Part shown: positions 33,361 to 45,940 of the stretch, in pieces
Layout: the number at the start of each line of letters is the position of its first letter
Position numbering within the stretch: the first letter of the stretch is position 1
The notes under the pieces: model-generated
The model's database searches: none
What the model was told of the DNA's origin: nothing
What the model saw: only the letters and a program-made list of their open reading frames with translations
Source: Ceratodon purpureus
Lineage: Eukaryota > Streptophyta > Bryopsida > Pseudoditrichales > Ditrichaceae
DNA length: 64,000 nt
Direction: 5' to 3'
Assembly (NCBI GenBank): GCA_014871385.1
Contig: CM026423.1
Location: forward strand, 22,591,792 to 22,655,791
Made by a program: the position numbers and the translations under genes

Positions 33361-33479
33361 ACATGCTGGCACCCCTTTTGCATATGTCGAATTCCCCGTC
33401 ATCGTTCGTTGTCCATGTCATCAATATGTTTCCCCTATAGGTAAGTTGTAAAAAAAAAAAACTAACTTAGTAATTTTCC

Positions 33480-33582
33480 TCCTCCCCTCAATGTCCGATT
33501 ATGTCCGGGGACCGACCGGTCCGTCCGTCCGTCCGTCTATGTCCGGAAATTTTGCCCATGTCCGTCCGATAAGACAACCCTG
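33480..33582. repeat. right hAT-type end with GTCCG repeats
   Basis: Repeated GTCCGTCC and ATGTCCG motifs lead to the terminus ACAACCCTG at 33574-33582, the complement of the CAGGGTTGT that starts the left end at 22416. Inside it, TTTTGCCCATG matches the left end CATGGGACAAAA apart from one base. Confidence 0.65.
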
Positions 33583-34815
33583 AATATAAACCATTCACAA
33601 TGCTATTTTGGAGGAGTACATGCATAATGTGAAGGCATCGAAACTAAATAATGATACGGATATCCGTAATGCATGCACGGCATATGTACGTCCATGAATC
33701 ATGAATGTTGATTTGTTACTTTCAAATTTAATATGAAATTCTTGCAGTTGCGCTGAACAATCTAGAATCATGTAGGCTATGATTTGATACATAGAATTTT
33801 TAAATTGCTTATAGAAGCCTTTTAGAATAAGAATAGGCAGAGGGGCTATAGCATTCACGTTCTCCATCTTCCCGCCACAAAGGAATTTTTGAATAGGCAG
33901 TAATCAAATAAGCTACCGTATACAAAATATTGAAATGTCCTTAAAACTCTTTATGGAAAACTATTTCTTTTATACATGTTGTAATAAGATCCTTACTTAT
34001 TTTTTTGATTCAAATTCACCCTTTGTCTTCTTTTTTGTGTCAGGACGACACGGGTCCACGCTAGAATCCATCAAGGAAACAACTCAAACTCAATGTGCTC
34101 AACGGCACAGGTCCCGCTAGTGAATTATACATTTATATTGAATTCACCCAAAAGATGTCATCCTTCAAGATATTGCATCAAAAGGAAAGATTGCACTTAC
34201 TTGTGATTCCAAATTTATATTCCATTATTGCATTAAAAAGAGTTGTTATCACCCATTTGTTAAATCAATTAATTGAAATAAACACGTATTTATTAGGAAT
34301 TTATTGGACCCTCTATAATTCTCCAATATTCTTATGAGGATGAAGGACTTGGATTGTTAATAAAGTTGTCGAGAAGTCAATTATTTTTTGCTCCTTTTTA
34401 CTACCTTCTAGATTTTATGAAATGTGTTAAAATAATTTCAAAAACAACATGTCGTTTAACTAGGTACATATTTGAATATAATATGGTTGATGATTCCAAA
34501 ATAACTAATTCATACAAGATTTAAGGTAATATAACATATTCAACAAGCTTGATGGTTCAAGAATAGTAAAATTTGCAATGTACATGTAAACCTACAATCT
34601 AGATAGAATGTATTTTACTTATGTGTTACACCAAATAAATACACACAATATTTGAATATGACTAAGAGATTGTTGCCATTGACAACATAACATAAATTAG
34701 ATAGTGCTCCATAACCTTACCATGATGTTTTTAATTGCATTATTCACATTATTGTAGCTAAAAATTAACTAAATTATTGTGAAGGGAAATAGTGGACCAA
34801 GTGGAGTATTAAAAC
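33583..34815. other. AT-rich non-coding stretch
   Basis: No protein-like frame, inverted end or repeat unit was found. It is the spacer between the hAT-type end and the LINE leader. Confidence 0.6.
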
Positions 34816-36465
34816 AGGGGACGCTCTCTTTCTTCATGTATTCCAATTTCCAACCTGTCGTGCTACTGTTTCTCCAGCTATTCTATGTGGATCAAGGCGG
34901 AGGGACATGATCCAGGTCACAGGGGGACTGGAGGGGCTCCGAGAATTCCGATGTGGTGACCTAGCCGCAAGCCGCCGCCATGACGCGCCGCACTCTTCCA
35001 CCGTCCCTTCCATCGCTGCTGTTGTACCTGCTATCACTCCTCCACGCCTGCCGCTTCTCCTCCAACGCAGCTCCACAAACGATCAAGCCACAACTACATC
35101 AACCACCTCTTTATGCACGTGTTTTTCAACACCATGCATCTTCTTCACCACTGCGAGACTCTGCTTCGCCCTCGCCTCGTTCACCCTCAGCTGCGACACT
35201 CCGGCCCAACCCTTGCTACTGTCCATCAATACCGACACTATGTTCCCCACAGTGGTCACCCCTTCCCCATCTGTCTCTCCGAGACAATGCCACTGTCCTT
35301 CATTTCCAGCACACATTAACCCCACCTGCTTACATCGCACCTCACCCTTCCCCCATACACACTCACATCACATACTCAGAACACCCTTATACTATCAAAA
35401 AAACCCAAAACTCCCCCTTATATACAAACTTACACCGCACACCCCAACCACCCTTTTCCCCACACCACACACTAACACATCATCCATCTCAGCAGAACAA
35501 TCAACTCAATTCTCCAAACACACACGCCAGTCTCCCATATTTCATCTTTTGAATCAGCTTAACATGGCTGCAATCAAAATTCTTATTACATACTCCCCTA
35601 AATACACCAACGCCACCCAATCACTCTTCCCTACCCACTCGCCTCACACTCCTACCATCTCTGTCTAGGTTTAACCAACCTATACTCACATTCTATCCAT
35701 ACACTAACAACACCCCCAAACCTGCCTTCTACGTAATTACACAAAACTTAAACTATCATACACAACACCTATTCTCGATTTGCCGAAATCCTGCACCCTA
35801 TCAATCCCCTCGTAGCCTCCGCCCTCTACTGATTTGGCAGCTCAATGCCTGCAAACGCTCCCACATACCAAAATCTCCCCCCTTGCTCTTGCATCAGCAC
35901 AACCTGCACAAAACAATATGCCCGCACTCCATACCCCGTTTCCGCCTCCTCATCACAACCAACACCACCCCTTGCACACCATTGCACACAACACATTTAG
36001 TTCCACCTTGCCCAAACAAATACCACACCCTTCTCCCATCGCAAGATCCCCTTCCACCATACAGCAATACAATCTCTCTCCCTATACACACGCTCCACCT
36101 CACCAATCCCACACCCGCTCGACAGCTGCCTCTCACCGCCCACCCCACCCCACTACCTCCATCGTGCGCCCGGCAAAATCGCCCATTCCCTTCACAAAGT
36201 ACCCTGTGTCACTTCGTAGCCCACTCACACACCACAATTCGCTGCTATTTTCACCATCCCCTGCTACAATCCTGCTCCTCCACAACAATTCACCCCACCT
36301 CACATATCTACAACAAAAATTCCGCTCCTCCACAAAAATCACACCGCCCCACCTCACTCCGAAACCTTCAAAAACAGCCTCCCTTCTCCCTTACAACAAC
36401 AATCTCATTCAATACAAACAACTCCCTCTCTCACCCATGCCACACACTCTCTCTTCCCCTCACCA
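34816..36465 (+). promoter_or_regulatory. C-rich LINE 5' leader
   Basis: C/A-rich sequence before ORF1. Long open frames exist (34907-35668 and the upstream extension of ORF1 from 35883), but their content is low-complexity Pro/Thr/His/Ser, as expected from base composition. I treat it as untranslated leader that probably includes the internal promoter. Confidence 0.5.
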
Positions 36466-38471
36466 TGACTAAGTCTCAAACAGGGAAGCCTTCCAGCTCC
36501 TCTCGACCCATGGCTCCATGCACTCTTTCTGCAGGATCCGGCAAAAGGAAACTGGTCATTAAACTTAGTGACAAAGCCCTTAGTGCCCCAAGCACCCATG
36601 AAGAGGAGTCCTTACCCATTGGAGTACGTGATTACCCCCCCGGCTGCAGACCTTCACCGCAACTGCCTGCATCGGCCCTCCCCAGCAGGCCGAATGAGAC
36701 CAAGCGCCACAAGCCACAACGCCGCCTCCTTGAACCTGTCGACACCAGAGACGCCTCCGGCTCCCCTATCCGAAGCACAAGAGCAACATCCTCCCATGAT
36801 TCAGCATCAAGCGTCTGTCACACAACACCAAATGCCGCTCCGCCTGCAGCTGCCCCTGTCCAGACTCATGCCCCCACTCTGACAATGCTCGAACTCTCTG
36901 CCCCACCTTTACCAGGCAACACTCCCACTCCTCCTCCTGATTTTTCTCCTTTTCTCTGGCTCTCATATAGTGTGCACGAGTACCTAAATCTCCACCAAGG
37001 CTTAGCTGAATGCAAAGAACTTCCACCGGGAGCATTAGTACGAGGAGTCATGCCCGATTCAGAAGTCCTAGAGTTTCACTCTTGTCGCCATGCTTTCCCT
37101 CATGTCCAGCAAAAACTCTACCCCTCTACTCGTCCAGATGGAGTCCCAGGGCAATATCTCCACTTCACTCAGCTTCCTATAGATACAGAAATCATACAGT
37201 CCACAGGCTTATCTCAAAGTTATCAAATCATCAATTGCTTTGATACAGATTATCACCACATGACCAAACAACAAGTGCAAGATGCTGCAATAGCCAGATT
37301 TGAGAAAATGAACATACCTTTATCAAATAGGTTTAGAGAGCCAGTTTCTGCGATAGTGCATAGGAAAACACATGGCTGGCTTGGCTTCTTGCGTGCAGAT
37401 TTACTCAACCCGGACAGAGACGCCATCTCCCTCCTCCAAGGACATCGAATCTTTACCTTACAGCTTCAAAACGGCGAACAGGTGGTGGGCAAAATCGAGA
37501 AAGGCTACGAATTTCTCTCTACTGCCAGTAACCGTCGCCTCCAAATTACAAGCCCTGCTCTTGCACAGTACAACTCCAGGCAAGTTCTAGCAGATTTAAT
37601 CCAAAGCTGCTACACTCACTCTAGGAGGGCAGAGATTGTCGGAGTAGCAAAGAAGTTTACCAACACTCAAACTGTGGAAATTACAGTCACCGGCCTCTCC
37701 TCCAAGCAATTTCTTCTCGCCTCGCCCCCAACCCTTGTAGATCAGCCAACACACATCTCCGAAATCAACCTCAGCGGCCCCTCCTCCACAGGCCCTGCCC
37801 TAGACGGTCTGAGCACATCGATCCTTGTGAGAGGACTCAACATCCAATATTCACAACTGCAGGTTCTGGTGGCGCTCCACAAGCTCTTCGGCGCAGCCAA
37901 CATCATCAGCATCTCCTATAATAGAGCTCAAGAAGATGCGTTAGGTCGGCATGATGGGATTGCAACAATTCGTTGCCTCAACAGTGCCGTGTACACCACA
38001 TGGTGCTCACGGCGGACCATCCCCCTTCTTGGCAAGTTAGTGGATTTTACCCCCCACCACCGCAGCATTGCAGATTCCTCGGCCCCGGACGATATACGAG
38101 CCCAAGACAATGGACCCACAAGAGAGTTCATTCAAGAAGCAATTACAGCACTAAAAAATGAGACACCTCACAGCCCTTCACTCACACAGATTCGAGACTC
38201 TATCCAAGCCGGCGTTGATTGTCTTCAACAACGACTCACCACCCTCAGCTACGAAGTCAACCAGCATACCTTTCTTGCGGTGGATTCAGCAGCTGCCCTG
38301 CAACAGCGTCAACATCACCACCTGCTAGAACAGCTTCAACTTCTCACCACAGCATCGGGAGATTATTTTAAACATATGGGAGCAATTTCTTCCGCCCTCC
38401 TCTCTGGGCCCCTGCAACAGCCCTCCTCTCGCCCCACTGGACTTCAACAGCCCGCACCGAATGATCAGTAA
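36466..38471 (+). CDS. LINE ORF1 protein with RRM-like domain
   Basis: About 668 codons from ATG 36466 (MTKSQTGK). The frame is open upstream to 35883, but that part is low complexity. The first 150 residues are basic and Pro/Ser-rich. A central block follows that I do not recognise. An RRM-like fold is suggested at about 37815-38060: ILVRGLNI resembles RNP2 and DGIATIRCL resembles RNP1. The C-terminus (about 38130-38400) is Gln-rich and likely coiled coil. The expected role is RNA binding and assembly of the retrotransposition particle. The stop TAA overlaps the ORF2 start as ATGATCAGTAA, suggesting coupled translation. Confidence 0.7.
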
Positions 38472-40190
38472 ACTTATAATACTTTTTCTTAGTTTTCTCC
38501 CACGCCCAAGTAGGGCAGATTGTACCCAATTCACTTGCAATACAAATTCATTCACTACATCACAGCCCCCCCCCCCTACAACACTCTCACAAACACACCC
38601 CATAACGCTCCCAACCATAACTCACCCCGCCCAACTCTCCTATCTCTCCACCATCCATCCCGACTCCCCCTACAACACCCCACAAACTGCTCCCGCACAC
38701 ACACAATGCAACCATCTCACAAGCACCCCTTCAAATTCCCCGCCCAAAATCACCACCCCGGCCGACGCCCCACCCAACTCTATCGCACTTGATCACACAA
38801 ACCGCATCACCACAAATATACCTACAACAACCCCGCCCATAATCACCACACTACCCACACCCGATCCTCCTCCATCCCCCCAACCGCACCATCCCTTCCT
38901 ACAAAAACTTTCTGCACAATCCCATACTCCATTATGTCACCTTTCCCGTTTCCCCCTGATCGCCCAACTCCGCCCAAAAATTCCCAAATTCCCCGATCTT
39001 TTCTTCCTTCCCAAAACCCCTTACTTAATTCTCGCAACCACTCAACCGTCTCCAACATTCGGATCTACCATCCCCGACCACCCCCACTCTCCAACTCCCC
39101 CTCACTCCGACAACACACAACAAATTCCCCGACCCCCACTAATTCACTCAACAAAATTACCCACAAAATTTTACTCAATCAAACAATTGTTCAATAAAAC
39201 CAGCAAACCCCACCTTTACCCACACAACACTCACACCGACCCCAACACCCCACCCAAAACCACTTTAGTCCGCATTCCCTCTCCACAACACACCTATTGT
39301 TCAAACTAGCAGAGCACCGTTCCTTTTTCACAGCAAAGAATTATCTTAACTCACTCGAGCCCCCCTTCTCGACACAAAATCTCAAACCTCTACGTCCCAC
39401 ATTTCCCCTCAAAACCACCACTGTTCGACATCCCCTGGTTGATCACAAAACCGAAAAAAAATTTCACCCAACAGATCACACACGATCCTTACTCCTTCGT
39501 CTCTCAGACACCAATCATACCATTCACCTACCCACACTATTTCAATCCCCCCGTATAATAAAAAACCCTATTCCCATCAATACCTCCACATTTTTTTATT
39601 ACTATAATTCTATAAATCTACAACACAACCATTCCCACTCTTTCACAGATAAATCTACCAAACCAACTCAAATTTTAAATAACACCCCTCTAATAAAAAC
39701 AAACTTTAAACATCCCCACCCTCCTAGACACCCCAAACTCGCAACACACAAATTATACCATAACAAATGGATAATGAATACCCACGTTCCACTCCAAAAG
39801 TTAACCAAAAACCCGACCGTCCACAAAACTCCTAACAATTCCTTACCAAACCACGAATATCCACAAAAAACTTATCTCTCAATTCTACCACTGAATGGAC
39901 TCGGCCTACCGGCCTCGTCCAAATCAAAACTTTTCCATCCACAAACCTATATCCAAATAAACTCACACTTACTCTATCAAAAAACAAACACCGCTATCCA
40001 ACTAAACCCTAAATCTCTAAACCACCAAAACATTTCACAAACCCAATACCAATACAAACCTAACTACCATCATAACAAAAACCCTATATCCACTATCCAA
40101 AAACACCTAGTAAACTCCCCCCCGAAAAAATACTATCTATACCACTCCATCCTTAAAGTACCTTACCAAAGAAACACCTCACCCCAAAAA

Positions 40191-40229
40191 ATACAACTCA
40201 GTGGCGATATTGAGACTAACCCCGGCCCC
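40191..40229 (+). other. 2A-like ribosome-skipping motif
   Basis: The residues IQLSGDIETNPGP match the 2A consensus D(V/I)ExNPGP, including the Gly-Asp and upstream Leu positions. In known 2A sequences the ribosome fails to form the final Gly-Pro bond and continues, giving two proteins. The skip would release the N-terminal extension from an endonuclease-reverse transcriptase product starting PMPDLL. Confidence 0.85.
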
Positions 40230-43200
40230 ATGCCTGACCTCCTCAAAACTCACCCAACTACACATAAAAGACGGAGTAAGACATATTTCTTACCCTGCAC
40301 AATAAAACTACACCCTGAATACCAACATCTCACAAAACAATTTTCTCCTATCTTTAAAATAAACCACCCAAACCACGTTACAGTTAGCAATGACTTCCCA
40401 CATCTATCACACTATTGTCTCCAAAACCAACATCACCCGGCACCCAGAATTCTATACGCTCTCATCATTACCCTCAGTCCCTCCCTAGAACAATGTGACC
40501 AACTTTTAACAGAAACACCACATCCAGATTGGACAACACTCTTACTCAATGAAATGTCCCTATTACATAATCATCCTGAACGACACATTTTAACCAAACA
40601 CCCATACACAGAATTTACACAAAACCACCTTCCCTTAATTAAACCCCCCAACACCATACATGATGAATTATATGACTTTATCCACAACCAGAATCATCCT
40701 ATAAACATCCACGTATTAACAGACAAATTTCCATTTTTACCAACCAACTTATTAGAAGAAGCCCTCCAAATACACGAACCCATCCCTGAATATACTCACC
40801 CCTCACCAATACTAAATACACCCCCTGTACTACCTCAAGAAAATCACACTATAAATCATTCAACCAGATTTATCACATGGAATGCAGCATCACTCAACAC
40901 AGCCCTTCCAAACCTACAAGAATTAATTACCAACACACTAGACGAACCTGCCATCATCACAGTACAAGAAACCAAACTCACCGCCACAAAATCCACAAAA
41001 TATATACAAAACTTATTCCCATATTATAAACTATTCTTTAATAATACACACTCCCTAACACGATGTATACAACAACGAATGCCTTACACCCCCTCTAGAG
41101 GCGGCCTTCTTACAATGATAAACAAAAAATATGCATACCCCGGCAACATCACAAAACATCCCACTCCAAAGATATATCTCCCTACCTCCAAATCTTACAT
41201 ATTAATAACCAACCTCTACAACCATTTCTCATCCTACATATATACATGCCATCCCACATAGATGACATACAATACATACCATTAATACAACAACACATCA
41301 CACAACAAATCACCACACACTCGACTTTTATCCACATACTTTGTGGGGATTTCAATAGAGATATTGCTCTCTGCGGACGCCAAACAGAACATAACACTAC
41401 ACCTCCACAAACGGAAGACATAGAATGGCGAACATTCACAAATAGCCTCCTACTCTAGTACATCCCGAGAAACTGCCCATTTACTCGGCAAGGCGGCAAT
41501 AATTATACTCATACCACCCTAATAGACGGCTACTGCACAAAAATCATCAACAACATATTATTCACTTCAACCACAGATAATAACCATAACCTTAACTCTG
41601 ACCACTCCCCTGTAACTTTACACATTCCACCAAACATATTACTGGCAAAAATACTTCCTCCGATCAACAAAACACCAAGACTACTCAATCCAATCCCACA
41701 AGAAAATATGGACAAATTTAAAATAGAATATTTTGAAGAAAATGCCTTGCTTATCAATACACTCACTACATTACTTTCTACCAAACATCTTACACCAGAC
41801 CAGTGGCAAACCTCCTGCTCACAATTAGATCACCTAGTACACAACATATCTGACAAAATCCAAGAAACTTGCAGTGCCCCACCCCTCCCAACACTCACCT
41901 CCCGTACATGCTTACAAGGAGGTTTTCTTCCCAGAAAACTACAAAAAACATGGAAAAAACATCTCGCTACCTACCATCTCATTCGAAAAGCCATTTATAT
42001 AACAAAAAACATACCCAACTGGCAAACACACCCCATAATAGAAGAACTCAATCACCACACCAGTACCTCAATCCCTCCACGCCTTTTTTACTCATTGTTA
42101 CAAATAAAAACAAATTCCCACCTCATGGAAAACAAGTCTAACCATACTACTCTATAAAAAAGGGAATCCCACCCAACTACCCAATCATAGACCAATTGCT
42201 CTCGCAAACACAATTTACAAACTTTTTACAAGTACTTTAACATACATACTATCAGCATATGGCGAAGAATACCAGATACTTCATGATAGCCAAGAAGGAT
42301 TCAGAGCCAAACGAAGCACAGCCCGCCAGCTCCAACTTCTCATCGCCGCACTAGAAGATGCAAAATTCACCAACCAAGATATCTACCTACTCTATATCGA
42401 TTTCAAAAATGCATTCGGCTCTCTCGATCATGCCCGACTACTTGCTATTATGAAAGACCTAGGTTACCCAACAGACGCAATCATGCTAATTGGAAACATA
42501 TACTCCTACTCCCACACAATATTTTCCGGAGAACACTTTGGTAAAACAAAACCGATACCCATACAAAGAGGCGCTATACAAGGAGACACACTTAGCCCCT
42601 ATCTTTTTTTAATATTCCTCGAACCACTACTCCGCTGGCTACAAACAGGGAATCATGGATACACATTTGGCACCTCTAACATCCACATTAGCTCCGCCGC
42701 CTACGCAGATGATCTTGCTACTCTAACAAACACCCTCAAATCCCTACAAATCCAACTAAACAAAATTGACAAATTCTGTAAATGGGCAGGAATGGACCTC
42801 GGCGTTACAAAATGCGCTGTCACTGGTTGCCCAAACAAAACCAAACTTCCACCCACTAAATTCAAAACATATATCCAAAACTACCAAATCATTTATAGAC
42901 ACCAACTCCTCCCCGTACTCCACCAAAACGAACCTTATACCTACTTAGGCATACAATTAGTCCCATCTCTAAAATGGAAAATACAAACACATATTACCAC
43001 TACTAAAGTCATCAACCAATGCAAACAACTAATCCAATGCCCGGCCACAATCAAACAAAGAATTAATATGGTTGACACAGTCATCCGAGCAGGCATTGCC
43101 TACAGCTTCTTTGCTGTCCCATATTCACTACCAACTATTAAAAAACTTGACAAAAAACTTATTGCAATCCAAAAAACAATATGTGGACTCCCCAGGAGCA

Positions 43201-44394
43201 CTGCCAACATAATCACACAACTCCCTCACGAATTCTTTGGCCTCGAAGCCTTCTCTCTAAAAAATGCCTATCTCAGATGCATTAGTGAACAACTTCGCAA
43301 CGCACTCAATGACAAAGGACGCCTCGGCATAATATACAAAGGATTAATTCACCATACGCTAGCAAAAGCCGGCGGTGCCAAAGATATCCCAAGAATCAAA
43401 CCACAAGACTGCAAAAGGTCACCAACAACACGCACACTTTACCTTACAAAAACAGCAGCCGGAATACATTTAAACAGCACTGAAGAAACCTTCCCACTAC
43501 ATCAAACTGAATTAGAAGTAGAATGGATATCTACTACTGCTAATGAACTTCCACATTTCGACCGACAACTCTCTCTTAAACTCTTATATAAACTTCTGGC
43601 ACACAATATACATACAATAAAACATCTTATCCTCCCCAATGGCACACAACTAATGTCCCCAGAACACTTTACACTATATTACCAAAAACCTATTAGATTA
43701 GGAAAAAGCGCCCTAAATATCGCTGAACAACTATTTTGCAAACCAAAGTGTACTGCACTTTGTCCAAATAAATGCAAAATACACTCACCACCATACACAC
43801 CAAAAGACAAATACAAACTAACTAACCACCAAATAACACCACTAAGACCGGTCCAACCTATTCAAAACCCTCACAACCCCCAAAGACTCCTACCAAAACC
43901 GTCACCAAAAATGTTAAAAGACCCCATTCAATACCCCATTACTACAATCCTAGAACATAAAACCACCACAACAAAAGACAAATATAAAATCTCCAAAACA
44001 TACAACTCTTACCTATGCCAATGGACAGATACAAACCAAATCACATGTCAAAAATGGCTTCCTCAACGTAACTTGTTCCCATTAAACCGTCCAACAGTAA
44101 TCCAACACAACCAACACCTCCTCACCAACTACTACACAAAACACAGAAATCAACACTACCAACATCTCATAACCACATCATTTACACCAGCACAACCCCG
44201 AGACACAAGATTCATCTCCCCTCCAACAATCATTTCTCACATCAAAACTTCAACGAAAGAATGTAATCCTGACAGAGACATTGATACTACAATTTACACC
44301 CTTCACATAGAGAACAACAAAACCCACATATACAACAACACAGGTCAATATATCACCACCATAGTCATTACAAGGATAGCCTGGCTATAGCAAC

Positions 44395-44912
44395 AATATA
44401 ACGCCAACAAAAACAATAACCATAGTCATACCTGCCATACAAAACTTTGAAACCGAAGTCGCTTGGTTATTTCAAAGATACACACACAAATCCAGTAAGA
44501 CAAAACCCAAACAAACGCCACATCACTCCATCCCATCTCCAATTTTAGACACACTTATCACAACCTTTAAACTAACCCACTCATACTTCTCTTCACCAAT
44601 CACATGCTCCACTCAACACACCCAATTCTACTCACAATTTCCTAGGGATAAAATATTTGGATCATTAGGAACTGCCTTCGAATACAAATGGCAAGGCATT
44701 GGCTATGCTCACCCTCACAATGCTGCAACAGCACAGCAAGCCATCCACTGGGCTAGATTAGCAGCAAAACAAGATCCCAATACCATCACCATCATAACTC
44801 TCCCGGATTCCAGTTGGTACCAAAACTTATCACCATATATAGGCCCCTACCCAGACACTCACGCATTAATCCACTTTGCCGCTGATACCATCACATATGA
44901 CGAACCCACACC
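44395..44912 (+). other. PCIF1-like methyltransferase segment in LINE ORF2
   Basis: Between reverse transcriptase and RNase H the frame reads FSSPITCSTQHTQFYSQF, then KIFGSLGTAFEYKW, then a helix and strand ending NTITIITLPD. PCIF1/CAPAM-type cap adenosine methyltransferases have a similar run: a conserved Cys-containing start, FGSLG followed by aromatics, an NPPF catalytic loop, a helix and a hydrophobic strand ending in P. Here the NPPF position reads AHPH (44707-44718), so catalysis is doubtful or altered. The assignment is from memory of the family pattern. Confidence 0.5.
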
Positions 44913-45070
44913 CACTACTAGGATTTGGGGGTATAAGCTACGGCAAATAAGCTACGTTACTGAAAATAAGCCACGTTTTTCTGTTACGGTTGTCACAGTG
45001 GTGGCTTTCTAGTCGAAGCTATGTCTAAACTACGTTTGGAGTTCCCAGTAACATTCACATCAGAGTTCCC
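44913..45070. repeat. left CACTA terminal and subterminal repeats
   Basis: After the inverted repeat, AAGCTACG-type motifs recur (ATAAGCTACGGC, ATAAGCTACGTT, ATAAGCCACGTT, AAACTACGTTTG), the usual arrangement for TNPA binding sites in CACTA elements. The following stretch to about 45,900 shows no gene. Confidence 0.75.
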
Positions 45071-45940
45071 CTGTAAAGTACTGCTTGGTGATTTTTATTT
45101 CGGGTATGTTGTCAAAGATTCAGTGCCGTAAAACGAAGATCGCCAATATTGACCCAGTGGGTAAGGATTTCCCGAGGAATTACCAAATGTCTAAGACCCA
45201 GACTTTCGCTTACAGCCGAAATTGGTTGTTCATGATAATTTATATTAGCGGTTTAGGGACTTAATAGTCATGGCTGTAGAAAATAAAATTAACCAGAGGT
45301 AAATTCCTCTGTAATTCGGAATATTCAACAACGGTAAATTGTTATAAAATATGTAATTCCAATACAGTTGTAGCTGGAAGGCTGTAATTGACTCCATGCC
45401 AAGCAGGGTCGTTTTCATTCACATTTCATGTAACTACATAGCCAGATAGGGCTCAACGGGAAGCAAAGTTCCTGCAGCAATACAATCTACTAACCAGTCG
45501 TGGTAGACTACCTTAATTTTCTCTCCCTTGGGATGCCAGAATGGGCTCAGAGTCACAATTTGTTGGACTTCTTTGTCTCCGAAGCTGCAAAAACATTGAA
45601 GTATGGGTGATTAATGGTATTCGAAAGGAAGTCACTAATGCTAAGAACTATGTACGGCTTAGATTTGCAAAGTGAAAGTCACCTGCGTAGGATGTTTTTG
45701 GGATCTAAGTTTGTCCAACTGGGTCGGAATGTGACGACGTGAGTGGTTGTGTAGTCTAAGGTGCAATCAGACTCTGCACCAAGTGCATGAGCCTCATTCA
45801 GCAGCCTCCTTAGGGTTAATGAAGCTATAGTCTCGCTATCTGGGTTTCTGCACAAACAATTTCATCAGTATTAGGAGATAACAAGTAATTTGCTACAAAT
45901 AGTGAAATACGAATGGGCTAACGGCGGGGTTTAGGGTTCC

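Larger units (their letters stand above)
22416..33582. mobile_element. large hAT-type element with transposase, kinase-like and RING genes
   Basis: Both ends start, read inward, with CAGGGTTGT. After an indel both continue with CATGGG and CAAAA, then CCGG and GTCC/GGAC repeats. Just inside each end is an array of GGGGGCGCGAG (left) or its complement (right). Inside are a hAT transposase (minus), a kinase-like gene (minus) and a RING gene (plus), each with its own TATA box and array. Total length is about 11.2 kb, long for hAT. No 8-bp target duplication is seen (GGTACACG against AATATAAA), so the two ends may not come from one insertion, or one flank has been rearranged. Single-unit status is an inference. 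Confidence 0.55.
38461..44912 (+). pseudogene. LINE ORF2, part 1: 2A motif, endonuclease, reverse transcriptase, PCIF1-like segment
   Basis: The ATG at 38461 overlaps the ORF1 stop. The first residues are hydrophobic (MISKLIILFLSFLP), then a Pro/Thr-rich extension runs to 39309, where the frame shifts by -1. The next frame (to 41261) carries the 2A-like motif and the start of an APE endonuclease (FITWNAASLN at 40866, VQETKL at 40962). After a frameshift near 41245 come CGDFNRD and the catalytic SDHSPV (about 41597-41614), with TAG at 41456-41458. Another shift near 42140 leads to the reverse transcriptase: NHRPIAL, QEGFRAKRS, YIDFKNAFGSLDH, AYADDLATL (YADD, about 42700). The frame moves again near 44385 into the PCIF1-like segment, which ends at the CACTA insertion. 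Confidence 0.8.

Noticed and set aside
34907..35668. 253-codon open frame in the LINE leader
   Set aside because: Composition alone (very few G, so few TAG or TGA stops) explains the open frame; residues are low-complexity Pro/Thr/Ser/His.
39285..39315. Programmed -1 frameshift in LINE ORF2
   Set aside because: The sequence TTGTTCAAACTAG lacks a proper X XXY YYZ heptamer, and several other plain frameshifts occur downstream. Decay is simpler.
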